Source: Chitinophaga costaii (GTDB lineage: Bacteria; Bacteroidota; Bacteroidia; Chitinophagales; Chitinophagaceae). From it: a DNA stretch of 64,000 nt. Under the pieces are notes generated by a model that was not told where the DNA came from, did not search any database, and saw only the letters and a list, made by a program, of their open reading frames with translations. The DNA lies in assembly GCF_900094705.1 (NCBI RefSeq), contig NZ_FMAR01000002.1, forward strand, positions 248,001 through 312,000, given 5' to 3'. This document shows positions 18,459 to 27,841 of the stretch, piece by piece (positions within the stretch are counted from its first letter, which is position 1; every line of letters begins with the position of its first letter). Position numbers and translations under genes: made by a program.

Positions 18459-18466
18459 TATCTTTG
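18459..18466 (+). promoter_or_regulatory. -7 element upstream of dnaN
   Basis: TATCTTTG fits the Bacteroidota -7 consensus, about 120 bases before the dnaN start. No clear TTTG sits 19-21 bases upstream. The 18202-18586 gap therefore holds two outward-facing promoters. Confidence 0.5.
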
Positions 18467-18586
18467 CGCGGTTCACCTACTTTTATACTATATTGTCCGT
18501 GAATTGTTGCTGTGGGAATACCAAACAAGGCAATTCACCCATTCAAACCGGTCAAACCACACACCGCAAAAAAAATAAACAGACGC

Positions 18587-19705
18587 ATGAAATTTATTGT
18601 TTCTTCCTCCACTTTGTTAAAACAATTACAGCAAATAAGCGGGGTGATTAATTCCAATACGGTACTCCCCATCCTGGAAGATTTCCTTTTCATCATAGAA
18701 AAGAATGATCTTACGGTGGTGGCCACCGATCTGGAAACCGTGATGAAAGTAAAGCTGGAAGTAGAAGCCAAGGAAAATGGGCGTGTATGTATTCCCGCAA
18801 AGATCCTGATAGACTCTTTGAAAAATCTGCCCGATCAGCCGCTTACCTTTACGATAGACCTGCATTCGTATGCTGTGGAAATCACTTCCGACAATGGTAA
18901 GTATAAAGTAATGGGCGAAAACCCTGAAAACTTTCCCAAAGAGCCTGCGGCGGATGACACCACTTCTTTTAATCTGACTTCTTCTTCGCTGGTTACGGCG
19001 ATTAATAAAACGCTTTTTGCAGTGAGCAATGACGATCTCCGCCCGTCTATGACAGGAGTGTTTTTTGAAATTGCACCTAACAGCCTGACTTTCGTAGCCA
19101 CAGATGCTCACCGCCTGGTAAAATACATACGTACCGATGTACAATGCCCCGCATCAGATTCCTTTATCGTACCTAAAAAACCGCTGAACCTGCTGAAAGG
19201 GGTATTGCCAGATAATGACCACCAAGTGAAAATTGCCTATAGTGAAAATCACTTTTTCGTAATTCATGAGAACGCTTCCATGATCTGCCGCCTCATCGAT
19301 GCAAGGTTCCCCGATTATAAAGTGGTGATCCCGAAAGACAACCCTTACCGCTTGGTGGTGGCCAAGAACGACTTTCAAAATGCGCTGAAACGCGTAGGAG
19401 TGTTTGCTAACAAAAGCACCAATCAAGTGGCGCTCAGCATTAGTGGCAACGAACTACAGCTTTCGGCCCAGGATGTGGATTTCTCTTTTGAAGGGAATGA
19501 GCGCATGAGCTGCCAATACACCGGGGAAGATATGCAGATTGCTTTCAACGCTAAATTTCTCATTGAAATGCTGAGCGCCGCTGATGGCGACGAAGTAACC
19601 ATAGAGCTTTCTACGCCCACTAAAGCGGGCATTCTTCGTCCTTCAGAAAAAGAAGACGCCGAAGATCTTCTCATGCTGGTGATGCCGCTCATGCTGAACA
19701 GCTAA
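18587..19705 (+). CDS. dnaN: DNA polymerase III beta sliding clamp
   Basis: 372 residues from MKFIVSSSTLLKQLQQISG. I reject a 25-codon upstream extension because all family members begin at this MKFIV. Three clamp domains can be traced: ATDLETVMKV in domain 1, DAHRLVKY in domain 2, the NEYNYV-like FLIEMLSAADGDEV and the MLVMPLML ending in domain 3. The ring dimer tethers the replicative polymerase and other enzymes to DNA. It is monocistronic here, not beside dnaA, and followed by a good terminator. Essential housekeeping gene. Confidence 0.97.
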   Translation: MKFIVSSSTLLKQLQQISGVINSNTVLPILEDFLFIIEKNDLTVVATDLETVMKVKLEVEAKENGRVCIPAKILIDSLKNLPDQPLTFTIDLHSYAVEITSDNGKYKVMGENPENFPKEPAADDTTSFNLTSSSLVTAINKTLFAVSNDDLRPSMTGVFFEIAPNSLTFVATDAHRLVKYIRTDVQCPASDSFIVPKKPLNLLKGVLPDNDHQVKIAYSENHFFVIHENASMICRLIDARFPDYKVVIPKDNPYRLVVAKNDFQNALKRVGVFANKSTNQVALSISGNELQLSAQDVDFSFEGNERMSCQYTGEDMQIAFNAKFLIEMLSAADGDEVTIELSTPTKAGILRPSEKEDAEDLLMLVMPLMLNS

Positions 19706-19732
19706 TTAAAACGATTGTCAACAACTTCTCAT

Positions 19733-19767
19733 AGCCGCAGGCGCCTAACGGTCCTGCGGCTTTTTTA
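19733..19767 (+). terminator. Terminator after dnaN
   Basis: AGCCGCAGG pairs with CCTGCGGCT across an 11-base loop and is followed by a run of six or more T, a standard Rho-independent signal 27 bases after the dnaN stop. Confidence 0.88.
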
Positions 19768-20305
19768 TTGCGGAGATGAAAATTTTTTTATAAATATTGC
19801 TATGATTTATAAGGTAGGTTTTTATAAGTAAGGAGTTACCGCAATTTGAAATAATACTATATATGTATAATAGACAAAACACCAAAATAATCAATGGTTT
19901 ACTAATTGGTAAACCCTTAAAAAAAGCCACATATTTTTTATAGGTTAATGTGTTGAGGAGCTCTTCGGTAATTAATTTTTACGCTAATGTGTAATCAAAA
20001 CTAATACAACAGGCTGCTTTTTTTCTTTGCCCATGGCGGGTTTCAGCGTTTTGTATATGAAAGAAATGATTTAATTTTCCACCAGTAATTATTTGATCCG
20101 GTAAATATTCATTTATTCACCATAAAGAATTAAGGCTTTGGCATCTTTAGTAAAGTAATAGGACTACCACGTTTTGTACTTGTTAACTATCCGTATACCC
20201 TCTCAGAAATTTAAAGGCAGCAACCTTATTTATATGGTTATGGCTACCAAAAATTTAATACCGTTGACAATCATTTATATTTCATAATTCCCTCAATTGT
20301 TTTTT
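19768..20305. other. AT-rich intergenic region
   Basis: About 540 bases with no gene that I would defend. The section is AT-rich, with many stops in all frames. I see neither a TAnnTTTG pair nor a strong hairpin; the promoter for the small membrane gene at 20306 must lie near its right end. Confidence 0.5.
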
Positions 20306-20557
20306 ATGCAATTTCACATCAGTGTCCCTAAAATTAGCTATGTAGGCGTAATGATACTCGGTATTCTCGCCGCTGTATATGCTTTCATCACTAACAATCC
20401 TGCGCACGCCGTCATTGCCGGTGCCGCTGCCGCTGCCGTGGGAGTGATCGCGTTGATCATTGGCCGTAAGTCTACCGAAGAATTACAAATGATCATTGCC
20501 GGCCTGTTCATGGCTTCGCTTTCTGTATTAATAGGACTGTGGGAAATTTACCACTAG
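20306..20557 (+). CDS. Small membrane protein with three hydrophobic helices
   Basis: 83 residues from the ATG at 20306; an in-frame TTG at 20297 is less likely. Three hydrophobic stretches are visible: residues about 9-28 (ISYVGVMILGILAAVYAF), 31-55 (PAHAVIAGAAAAAVGVIALIIG) and 60-80 (MIIAGLFMASLSVLIGLW). No catalytic motif is seen, so the function is unknown. Ala/Gly-rich helix 2 may pack tightly. It stands alone before a convergent lipoprotein gene. Confidence 0.7.
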   Translation: MQFHISVPKISYVGVMILGILAAVYAFITNNPAHAVIAGAAAAAVGVIALIIGRKSTEELQMIIAGLFMASLSVLIGLWEIYH

Positions 20558-20585
20558 TCGCAGTTTTGTTTTGATTAACCATATC

Positions 20586-21098
20586 CTATTTCCTATGCCC
20601 TTTTCGTGTGTACCGTTCTTCGTAACCGGCCGCAGCCCTGATAGGAAATATTGCCAGGGAAGAATCCGATATGTCTAATATTAACGCCGTATCAATGGTG
20701 ATCACTGGTTCCTCATCCCACTGCTGATGGCTGCGTAGGATCAACGTATCCTTTTTTAACTCCCATTTTTCGTACACGGTGCTGAAATGCGTAGTATTCA
20801 AACTACGGATGTATCCTTTTTTCTTCAGATCGAACCCCTCCGTTTCATTCTCTTTTCCTGCTACGGGTCTCGTCCACCTGCCTATCATTTGTTGTTCCGT
20901 GACCAACAGGCTGTCTTTATGATCCGCCCTATCGTTTATCACAGGGGTAGTATCTGAGAGGATTGGGGAAAGAAGGGAAGAATCGTGGCTATGGAGCGTG
21001 TCGGTATGCGTGTTGCCAGGTGCCGTTTGCTGGCGGCAGGAAGGCCAAAAAAATAAAGCGGGCATCAGCGCCAGGCTAAGCAGGGCAATCTTTTGCAT
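20586..21098 (-). CDS. Lipocalin-like lipoprotein of unknown function
   Basis: 170 residues from MQKIALLSLALMPALFF; the first nine codons of the longer frame are not needed and would hide the signal. A signal peptidase II site sits at WPSC, with Cys as the acylated residue. The mature part begins with a polar, Ser/Thr/His-rich linker, then a small beta domain (GRWTRPV, FDLKKKGYIRSLN, YEKWELKKDTLILRS) of the kind annotated as lipocalin-like in Bacteroidota. Membrane-anchored, probably periplasmic or outer-membrane. The role is not known. Confidence 0.75.
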   Translation of the reverse strand: MQKIALLSLALMPALFFWPSCRQQTAPGNTHTDTLHSHDSSLLSPILSDTTPVINDRADHKDSLLVTEQQMIGRWTRPVAGKENETEGFDLKKKGYIRSLNTTHFSTVYEKWELKKDTLILRSHQQWDEEPVITIDTALILDISDSSLAIFPIRAAAGYEERYTRKGHRK

Positions 21099-21216
21099 GA
21101 ATACGTTTTGATCGGTGCAATACACTCGTTCAAATATAGGGATTTCAACAACTTACCATACAAAAAAAGCGAAGTACCTATGGCACCCCGCTTTCTACAT
21201 TATAACTGCATACTAA

Positions 21217-21678
21217 TTATTGCGAAACCTTTTCCAGATCACGTTGTTGCTTAATGATGTCGTGTGATCTCTTTAATGAAGCCTTTTGCTTGGTGATCAG
21301 CTCGCGCAGATCATTTGGCAAGGGTTCATCTGTATTCAGGGCATCCTGGTAAGCACTTTGTGCAGCGTCTTCACCATGTTCGCAGGAAGCTAGGATAGCA
21401 TGACGGTCATTACCAGTGAAGGCGCGTTTTACATCCATCCAAGTTCTGTAGATTTTACCAGACACGGTACTATCAGTTTGAATTTCTTTGCCATACAAGC
21501 TCAGTTGCTGATTTAATTCATTTACATATTTGCGGCTTTCATCTACCATCTGTTTAAACAGAATTTTCAAATCATTGTCTTGTGTTTGAGCGGTAGCTTT
21601 ATCATAACCTTCAATCCTGTCGTTATTAATTTTAACAAGATCGTTCAATACTTCTGTTGCTTTTTCATTCGTTGCCAT
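21217..21678 (-). CDS. DUF2383/PA2169-family four-helix-bundle protein
   Basis: 153 residues, all-helical: NEKATEVLNDLVKINNDRIEGYDKA, NDLKILFKQMVDESRKYVNEL, IYRTWMDVKRAFTGNDRHAILASCEHGED and the last helix. The Glu/His spacing (E in RIEGYDKA, CEHGED) resembles the ferritin-like DUF2383 family found with stress-response genes. Iron or oxidative stress handling is suggested but not proven. It is divergent from the small membrane gene at 21996, beside the amylase. Confidence 0.85.
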   Translation of the reverse strand: MATNEKATEVLNDLVKINNDRIEGYDKATAQTQDNDLKILFKQMVDESRKYVNELNQQLSLYGKEIQTDSTVSGKIYRTWMDVKRAFTGNDRHAILASCEHGEDAAQSAYQDALNTDEPLPNDLRELITKQKASLKRSHDIIKQQRDLEKVSQ

Positions 21679-21995
21679 AACTTAAGTTTTTTATGTTTAA
21701 AAATATTCAATCCACGCTGCCAAAAATGTAGTGCAGCTGAGACGGCTAAATGTGTAGCGTACAAGTGTAATACTACTTGCAGCTGAATCATGTGTTTCAA
21801 AAACGCTGCCAATCGTTTCAGTGTAAAATCAATGTAGACAAGTGTTTCAGCGGGCGATATTTTTCCCGAACGGGGGAAAGGCTTCTACAAATACATGTGC
21901 TTACTATCGGCACAATATCGATAATGCCTGGTTTTAGCCCAAAGAACAGGTTGGCACAGAATTGTTAAATAATTTAACGGATTAAAACCATTTTT
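21679..21995. other. Divergent intergenic region
   Basis: A 317-base gap between divergent genes, so it must contain both promoters. It has several short repeats of GTGTTTCA and TGCAGCTGA motifs but no clear -33/-7 pair. I see no gene. Confidence 0.5.
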
Positions 21996-22148
21996 ATGAA
22001 CAGTATTCTTTATATCATCGCCGTTATCCTTATTATTGGTTGGGCACTTGGCTTTTTCGTGTACTCTGTTGGAAGTATTATTCACATATTACTGGTACTG
22101 GCCATAATTGCCATCCTGTTAAACATAATCCGTGGTCGATCATTATAA
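21996..22148 (+). CDS. lmo0937-family small membrane protein
   Basis: 50 residues with two hydrophobic helices separated by a short turn: MNSILYIIAVILIIGWALGF and then SVGSIIHILLVLAIIAILLN, ending IRGRSL. This short two-helix form, with Gly-Trp near the middle, matches the lmo0937 family of stress-associated membrane proteins. Function unknown. It ends two bases before the amylase start, so they may be cotranscribed. Confidence 0.75.
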   Translation: MNSILYIIAVILIIGWALGFFVYSVGSIIHILLVLAIIAILLNIIRGRSL

Positions 22149-22150
22149 AG

Positions 22151-23638
22151 ATGAATAGTAATATGCAGAACGAAACATTCATTCAATTTTTCCATTGGTA
22201 TACACCTGCTGATGGGGCTTTATGGCAATATTTTCAGGAAGAGGCCCCCGCCTTAAAAGCGAAAGGTATTACACACGTATGGTTGCCGCCAGCCTTCAAA
22301 GGCAGCAGGGGCAATGCTTCTGAAGGATATGATGTGTACGATCTGTTCGATCTGGGAGAGTTTGATCAGAAAGGAACGGTGGCCACTAAATATGGTACTA
22401 AAGATCAATATCTCGCTGCCATCAAAGCCGCTCAGCAACAGGGATTGAAAGTATTGGCAGACATTGTCATGGGGCATCGTACAGGGGGGGACGATAAGGA
22501 GAACGTTACTGTACGCCGTGTAAACCCAGACAATCGTAATGAAATGATCGGTGAACCGATAGAGATTACCGCATACACTAAATTTACCTTCCCCGGCCGC
22601 AAGGAAAAATATTCTAACTACATCTGGGATTTTCACAGTTTTGCGGGGGTAGACTATGCAGAAAACCTGCCTGCAGAAGAACAGGGTATTTTTAAAATAT
22701 TGAATGAGTATGGTGAAGGTGAGTGGAACGATGAAGTATCGCCCGAGAATGGGAACTTCAGTTTCCTCATTGGCGACGATGTGGAAACGAGAAATCCAGC
22801 CGTAAGGGATGAATTATATAACTGGGGAAAATGGTACCTCGCCACTACCGGTATAGACGGGCTGCGGCTGGATGCCATTAAACATACCTCCTGGATGTTC
22901 GTTAAAAAATGGGTGAAGGCGATGCGCGAGGCAGCCGGAAAAGAATTGACTGTTATCGGTGAATACTGGGCACCAAATAATTTGCCGGAGATGATCGATT
23001 ACCTGAACAAGATAGAATTTTCCTTTAGCCTGTTTGATGCCCCTTTGCATAATAATTTTCATCAGGCCTCCAAGGGGGAAAGAGAGCTGTGGAAAATATA
23101 CGACGACACCCTTACGGCTAGCCATGCAGAAAATAGTATTACGCTGGTAGATAATCACGACACCCAGCCCCTGCAAGCGCTGGAAAGCCCCGTGGAAGGC
23201 TGGTTTAAGCCACTGGCCTATGGTTGCATATTACTACGTTTGCAAGGTGTTCCCTGTGTGTTTTATCCAGACTTATACGGCGTTACCTACAAAGACAAGG
23301 ACCAGGAGATCACCATCAGCAAAGTGGAAGAATTGGATAGTTTACTGGAGTTACGCAAAAATTTCGCATATGGTGAGCAGCAGGACTACTTTGTATCCGC
23401 CGACGTAATTGGCTGGGTAAGGAAGGGAATTGATGATATGCCAAACAGTGGATGCGTGGTGATTATGAGCCGCGCGGCAGAGGGAGGAAATATCAAAATG
23501 AACGTTGATAAAAAATTTGCCGGCAAGACATTTTATAATTTTTTAAACCATGCACAAACCCTGGTAGTGGATGAAGAAGGCAGTGCCAATTTTTACCTTG
23601 ACCGACAGGGAATAGCGGTGTGGGTAGCGCAGGATTAA
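22151..23638 (+). CDS. Cytoplasmic alpha-amylase (GH13, AmyA-like)
   Basis: 495 residues from MNSNMQNETFIQFFHWY, a frame and length like E. coli AmyA. The GH13 conserved regions are all present: I, DIVMGHRTGGD; II, GLRLDAIKH with the nucleophile Asp; III, VIGEYW with the acid Glu; IV, LVDNHDTQ. No signal peptide, so it acts in the cytosol on malto-oligosaccharides or glycogen. The ATG at 22151 is favoured because the frame extended upstream overlaps the small membrane gene. Confidence 0.92.
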   Translation: MNSNMQNETFIQFFHWYTPADGALWQYFQEEAPALKAKGITHVWLPPAFKGSRGNASEGYDVYDLFDLGEFDQKGTVATKYGTKDQYLAAIKAAQQQGLKVLADIVMGHRTGGDDKENVTVRRVNPDNRNEMIGEPIEITAYTKFTFPGRKEKYSNYIWDFHSFAGVDYAENLPAEEQGIFKILNEYGEGEWNDEVSPENGNFSFLIGDDVETRNPAVRDELYNWGKWYLATTGIDGLRLDAIKHTSWMFVKKWVKAMREAAGKELTVIGEYWAPNNLPEMIDYLNKIEFSFSLFDAPLHNNFHQASKGERELWKIYDDTLTASHAENSITLVDNHDTQPLQALESPVEGWFKPLAYGCILLRLQGVPCVFYPDLYGVTYKDKDQEITISKVEELDSLLELRKNFAYGEQQDYFVSADVIGWVRKGIDDMPNSGCVVIMSRAAEGGNIKMNVDKKFAGKTFYNFLNHAQTLVVDEEGSANFYLDRQGIAVWVAQD

Positions 23639-23694
23639 AAATCTATGGAGTAAAATATTTCTTTATTATAGTCTACAGAAATGGTAGATTATTA

Positions 23695-23727
23695 TTTGGT
23701 GGTTTCAAATATTCTGTTTTATCTTTG
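23695..23727 (+). promoter_or_regulatory. Promoter for the SAM riboswitch transcript
   Basis: TTTG at 23695-23698 and TATCTTTG at 23720-23727 are separated by 21 bases. This matches the Bacteroidota housekeeping promoter (TTTG, 19-21 bases, TAnnTTTG) closely. The riboswitch begins about 17 bases after the -7 box. Confidence 0.82.
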
Positions 23728-23743
23728 CAACAGTTCTTTTAAG

Positions 23744-23852
23744 TGCTTATCAAGAAAGGTGGAGGGATATGGCCCGACGATACCTTAGCAACCTTCCTTC
23801 GGGAAAGGTGCTACTTCCATCCGCTGTAATGGCGGAGAGATAATGCGGATCA
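23744..23852 (+). promoter_or_regulatory. SAM-I (S-box) riboswitch
   Basis: The aptamer follows the S-box pattern: CTTATCAAGAAAGGTGGAGG at the start, then GGCCC, GATACCTTAGCAACC, the CTTCGG loop with AAGGTGCTA, TTCC and the closing AGATAATGCG. This structure binds S-adenosylmethionine and switches downstream gene expression. It lies between a strong promoter and a trans-sulfuration gene and is followed by an intrinsic terminator, so high SAM should turn the gene off. Ends are approximate. Confidence 0.9.
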
Positions 23853-23886
23853 CAGTTTAGCTATAAAATTCTTTTTTATAATAAAG

Positions 23887-23914
23887 CTCATCCGGTTACG
23901 GTTGGGTTTTTTTT
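23887..23914 (+). terminator. Expression-platform terminator of the SAM riboswitch
   Basis: CTCATCCG pairs with CGGTTGGG (one mismatch, one G-T pair) and is followed by eight T bases. Its position just after the aptamer suggests it is the OFF structure formed in the SAM-bound state. Confidence 0.7.
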
Positions 23915-23997
23915 ATGCCCCGCCATCTTTGTTGATAAGCGTTTTGACCAGGAACCTGTTTATTCAATTCCTTCATCAAACTAAATCAACAACAACG

Positions 23998-25212
23998 ATG
24001 AGTACCATTACAGAACTGATCCACTCCATCCCCGTAGACCCGCAGACTGGCGCTATTGCAGTACCTATTTATCAAACCTCTACTTTTGTACAGGAAGCTC
24101 CTGGTGTAAACAAGGGATATGATTATGCCCGTTCCAATAATCCTACCCGTGCCGTATTGGAACAATTGGTAGCAGGTCTGGAAAAAGGCGCAGCGGCCTA
24201 TGCATTTGCCAGTGGACTGGCCGCCATCGATGCGGTGGTGAAACTGCTACAAGCTGGCGATGAGATTATTGCCGTGGATGATATTTACGGTGGAGCCTTC
24301 CGCCTATTCGATAAAGTGTATAAGAAATTCGGCATCAGCGTGCAGTATGTTGATACGACCGATACAGAAAAAGTAGCAGCGGCATTTACTGCCAAAACAA
24401 AACTTGTGTGGCTGGAAACACCCACCAATCCTACTTTGAAGATATCCGATATCCGCGCCATTGCCACCCTGGCAAAAGCCCATGGAGCGCTGCTTTGTGT
24501 GGACAATACCTTTGCATCGCCTGTATTACAGCAACCGCTTACTTTGGGCGCCGACATTGTGGTGCATAGCGCCACAAAATACTTGGGTGGCCACAGCGAT
24601 CTCATAGCGGGCATAGTTGTAACTAAGGAAAAGGCGCTGGGAGATGAGATTAAGTTTTACCAGAACGCATGCGGTGCCATCCTTTCCCCGTTCGATAGTT
24701 TTCTGCTTATCCGCGGTTTAGAAACCTTGCACCTGCGGGTGCGTCAGCATGGCAGCAATGCACAGGCCATCGCGGAATATCTGGAACAGCACCCGCTGGT
24801 AGACAAAGTATTTTATCCGGGTTTACCCTCCCACCCACACCATGATAGGGCTAAGCAGCAGGCCAAGGGATTTGGTGGTATAGTATCTTTCACGCTAAAA
24901 ACAGACACGGTGCCAGCCGCTACGGCGCTGGTGTGTAGCACGCACTACTTTAAACTGGCAGAAAGCCTGGGCGGCATTAAAAGTCTGCTGTGCCACCCCG
25001 CCAGCATGACCCATAAATCTATACCCGAAGATATCCGTCATGCCAATGGTGTGGCCGATAGCCTGATCCGTTTGTCTGTAGGCCTGGAAGAAACGCAAGA
25101 CCTGATAGCCGACCTGGAGCAAGCTTTTGCCAGGGCAGGCAGTTCAAAACAGGTAGAAAAATTACCTGCATACCGCGAGCAGGAGGAGTTAGCGTTGGCG
25201 CTGGCATTATGA
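23998..25212 (+). CDS. Cys/Met trans-sulfuration PLP enzyme under SAM riboswitch control
   Basis: 404 residues from MSTITELIHSIPVD. The Cys/Met metabolism PLP family is shown by YDYARSNNPTRAVLE, AFASGLAAI, VDDIYGGAFRLF, WLETPTNPTLKISD and the lysine in HSATKYLGGHSD. These enzymes act on cystathionine, O-acyl-homoserine or methionine; which of them cannot be told from sequence alone, though the SAM riboswitch points to methionine synthesis. The frame extends upstream to 23902 through the terminator; the ATG at 23998 matches the normal family start. Confidence 0.93.
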   Translation: MSTITELIHSIPVDPQTGAIAVPIYQTSTFVQEAPGVNKGYDYARSNNPTRAVLEQLVAGLEKGAAAYAFASGLAAIDAVVKLLQAGDEIIAVDDIYGGAFRLFDKVYKKFGISVQYVDTTDTEKVAAAFTAKTKLVWLETPTNPTLKISDIRAIATLAKAHGALLCVDNTFASPVLQQPLTLGADIVVHSATKYLGGHSDLIAGIVVTKEKALGDEIKFYQNACGAILSPFDSFLLIRGLETLHLRVRQHGSNAQAIAEYLEQHPLVDKVFYPGLPSHPHHDRAKQQAKGFGGIVSFTLKTDTVPAATALVCSTHYFKLAESLGGIKSLLCHPASMTHKSIPEDIRHANGVADSLIRLSVGLEETQDLIADLEQAFARAGSSKQVEKLPAYREQEELALALAL

Positions 25213-25316
25213 GCAGGGAGGCAGGATGGTTTTAACGCTTAGTAAACAGGGTATAACTTGCGGCGGTATTAGTTTTATTGGCGTGTATTTTGAGGCTTCT
25301 GCGGAAAAATCTGCTT

Positions 25317-26663
25317 ATGAGAATGTGGATGCTTTGCGTGGTCGCATTGACTGGTATTATGTCCTGCCAGCAGCCTGCCGTCAAAAATGGGGAGCAGCTT
25401 ACTGTAATTAAGGGGGTAAATCTGATAGATGGGAATGGCGGTACGCCGCAAACCAATGTAGCCCTGGTACTACGGGGTGATGCCTTATCGCAAATTTTGA
25501 AAGTGGGTACAGACTCCCTGCCTAAAGATGCTACTGTTATTGATGCTACTGGAAAAACGGTGATGCCTACCCTGATCAACGCACATGGTCACTTGGGTTT
25601 ACTGAAAGATACTACAGCAGTATCGGGCAACTATACTCCCGAAAATGTGGAACGCCAACTAAAGAAATATGCGGCTTATGGGGTGGGTGCCGTGCTTTCC
25701 ATGGGTACCGATCAGGAAGCCATCTGGCGCTTGCGCGATAGTTCCCGTGCGGGTAAGTTGCCGGGTGCAATCATCTACACCGCTGGTTATGGTTTTGGCG
25801 TGGAAAACGGCGGGCCGCCCATAACCTTTGCTGGCAAAGTTTTTCGTCCTAAAAACCCACAGGAAGTGGCAGGCGATATGGATGTCCTTGCTAAACAAAA
25901 GCCTGATTTTGTAAAAATGTGGGTGGATGATTTTAATGGCAGCCTTCCTAAAATGTCGGCTTCTATTTATGATACCATTCTTAAATGCGCCCATGACCAT
26001 GGGCTACGTGTAGCCGCTCACGTATATTACCTGGAAGATGCCCGCCGCCTCATTCATAACGGGGTAGATGTAATTGCACACAGCATCCGGGATAAGGAAA
26101 TCGATGATGCGCTAATTGAAACCATGAAAAGCAAAGACATTTATTACATACCGACCCTTTCGCTAGACCAGTACAGTTATGCTTATGCTGCCGATACAGT
26201 GCCCTGGATAAACGATCCTTTTTTTAAACAATCGCTGGAGCCGGGTATTTACGAGATGATTACCAGTCCTGCATTTAAGGCCAAAGCAAAGGCTGATAAA
26301 GACCTGCAGAAGAAAATGTATGCCTTTCATACGGCTATGCAAAACCTGGTAAAAATTCACTCCGCTGGTGTGAAAGTATGTATGGGTACAGATTCCGGCG
26401 CACAACTTTTACGTACGCAGGGCTATTCTGAACACCTGGAGCTGGAACTCATGGTGCTGGCCGGCCTTACGCCCTTACAGGCCATTACCTGTGCCACCAA
26501 AAATGCGGCAGAAATGCTGCAGGTATCCAAAGAAACAGGCACCCTGGAGCCGGGAAAGAAAGCCAGTTTTATCGTACTGGATAAAAACCCGGTGGATGAT
26601 ATCAGAAACACCCATACCATTTCACAGGTGTGGATCAATGGGGTACAACAAGCAGGTTTATAA
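25317..26663 (+). CDS. Secreted/lipoprotein amidohydrolase family protein
   Basis: 448 residues from MRMWMLCVVALTGIMSC, where the Cys looks like a signal peptidase II acylation site, so the protein is membrane-anchored outside the cytosol. The amidohydrolase barrel carries the metal residues: His pair in LINAHGHLGLL, the Lys in FVKMWVDD, His in VAAHVYYLED and IAHSIRD, and the Asp in CMGTDSGAQ. Imidazolonepropionase-like branch; the substrate is unknown. An upstream TTG would lengthen the frame but spoils the signal peptide. Confidence 0.85.
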   Translation: MRMWMLCVVALTGIMSCQQPAVKNGEQLTVIKGVNLIDGNGGTPQTNVALVLRGDALSQILKVGTDSLPKDATVIDATGKTVMPTLINAHGHLGLLKDTTAVSGNYTPENVERQLKKYAAYGVGAVLSMGTDQEAIWRLRDSSRAGKLPGAIIYTAGYGFGVENGGPPITFAGKVFRPKNPQEVAGDMDVLAKQKPDFVKMWVDDFNGSLPKMSASIYDTILKCAHDHGLRVAAHVYYLEDARRLIHNGVDVIAHSIRDKEIDDALIETMKSKDIYYIPTLSLDQYSYAYAADTVPWINDPFFKQSLEPGIYEMITSPAFKAKAKADKDLQKKMYAFHTAMQNLVKIHSAGVKVCMGTDSGAQLLRTQGYSEHLELELMVLAGLTPLQAITCATKNAAEMLQVSKETGTLEPGKKASFIVLDKNPVDDIRNTHTISQVWINGVQQAGL

Positions 26664-26677
26664 TTAGCATTACACAT

Positions 26678-26713
26678 AAAAAGGTGGCTGCATTCCTACG
26701 CAGCCACCTTTTT
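26678..26713. terminator. Bidirectional terminator between convergent genes
   Basis: AAAAAGGTGGCTGC pairs perfectly with GCAGCCACCTTTTT across an eight-base loop. It sits between the convergent amidohydrolase and oxidoreductase genes and can serve both. Confidence 0.9.
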
Positions 26714-26729
26714 CAATTTTAGTAAGGAA

Positions 26730-27806
26730 TTAAACGACAATTGTTTCGCCTGGACTATAAGGCAGGGTTTTGCGGGTTGAGTGGCTTTGCATGGCTATTT
26801 CAATGATGCGGATGGTGTTCCTGGCCTGTTGTGGTGTTACGATAAGGGGCGCTTTGCCCGTGATGGCATCATATACGTTTTGGTAAAAACCGGTATAATC
26901 GCCCCGTTCACTTTCCACCTGGCCAATGAAGTGCTGGCCGTTGTAGGTAGTATTGAGCTTGCCCCAGATATTGGATGGCTCCAGGCCCCAACTGGTGTTG
27001 CCATGTGGCAGGCCACCTGCCCGCAAAGTATCTTCCTGCACATCCATTCCATATTTTATAAAACTACCTTCTGTGCCGTAAAGCAAAAAAGTAGGACCCG
27101 GTTCCCGCACCAGCATTCCGCCTTTTAACGTTACTTTAAGTCCGGGGTAGTCCAGGCGCACATCAAACGAATCGATAGTTTTTCCGCCGGGGCGTTGTAT
27201 GCGAATATCTGCCGTGATGGCGGTAGGCAGGCCAAAAAGCTGTTGTACCTGGTCTACCAGGTGTGCGCCCAGGTCGTACCAGATACCGGCACCGGGCATA
27301 TCTTCTTCCCGCCAGGCACCTGGCCGGAAATAATTGCGGAAGCGGTCGTAATGCGCTTCAAATTCTACGAGCGTGCCTAGCATGCCGCCCTTTATAATTT
27401 TTTCCACGGTCTTCGCATTACTGTCCCAGCGGCGGTTATGGTGTACAGTGAGTATTCGTTTTTGCTGTGCTGCAATGGCTATGAGTTCATCTGCATCGGC
27501 ACTAGTGATGGTAAAAGGTTTTTCTACCACCACGTGTTTGCCGGCCAGCAAAGCTGCTTTGGCCAGTGGGAGGTGGGAGCTGTTTGGTGTAGCTACCACT
27601 ACCAAGTCTATGGAAGGATCATTGATGATTTCATTCGCTTCTGATACGATTTCCGTGTCAGGATATTGGGCTTTGATGTAGGCCAGGTTCTCTGGCCTTT
27701 TCTCCCGGATGCGTTTTAAATGCAATCCCGCAACATTGGTGATGAAGGGGGCATGAAAAATACGCCCGCCGGCACCAAAGCCGATCAGGCCTACGTTAAT
27801 GGTCAT
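26730..27806 (-). CDS. Gfo/Idh/MocA-family oxidoreductase
   Basis: 358 residues. The N-terminal Rossmann fold has GFGAGGRIFHAPF for NAD(P) binding, and the HVVVEKPF stretch holds the active-site Lys typical of the family. The C-terminal alpha/beta domain has YDLGAHLVDQ. Members act on sugars, inositols or related compounds; the substrate here is not clear. The aldo/keto reductase lies upstream on the same strand (36 bases), so a sugar-oxidation pair is plausible. Confidence 0.92.
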   Translation of the reverse strand: MTINVGLIGFGAGGRIFHAPFITNVAGLHLKRIREKRPENLAYIKAQYPDTEIVSEANEIINDPSIDLVVVATPNSSHLPLAKAALLAGKHVVVEKPFTITSADADELIAIAAQQKRILTVHHNRRWDSNAKTVEKIIKGGMLGTLVEFEAHYDRFRNYFRPGAWREEDMPGAGIWYDLGAHLVDQVQQLFGLPTAITADIRIQRPGGKTIDSFDVRLDYPGLKVTLKGGMLVREPGPTFLLYGTEGSFIKYGMDVQEDTLRAGGLPHGNTSWGLEPSNIWGKLNTTYNGQHFIGQVESERGDYTGFYQNVYDAITGKAPLIVTPQQARNTIRIIEIAMQSHSTRKTLPYSPGETIVV

Positions 27807-27841
27807 ATGTTCCGCTGGTTAGATGATAAAAGGTGGTGTGT

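Noticed and set aside
18512-18586. Longer N-terminus of dnaN
   Set aside because: The 25 extra codons are not family-like; the MKFIV start at 18587 is.
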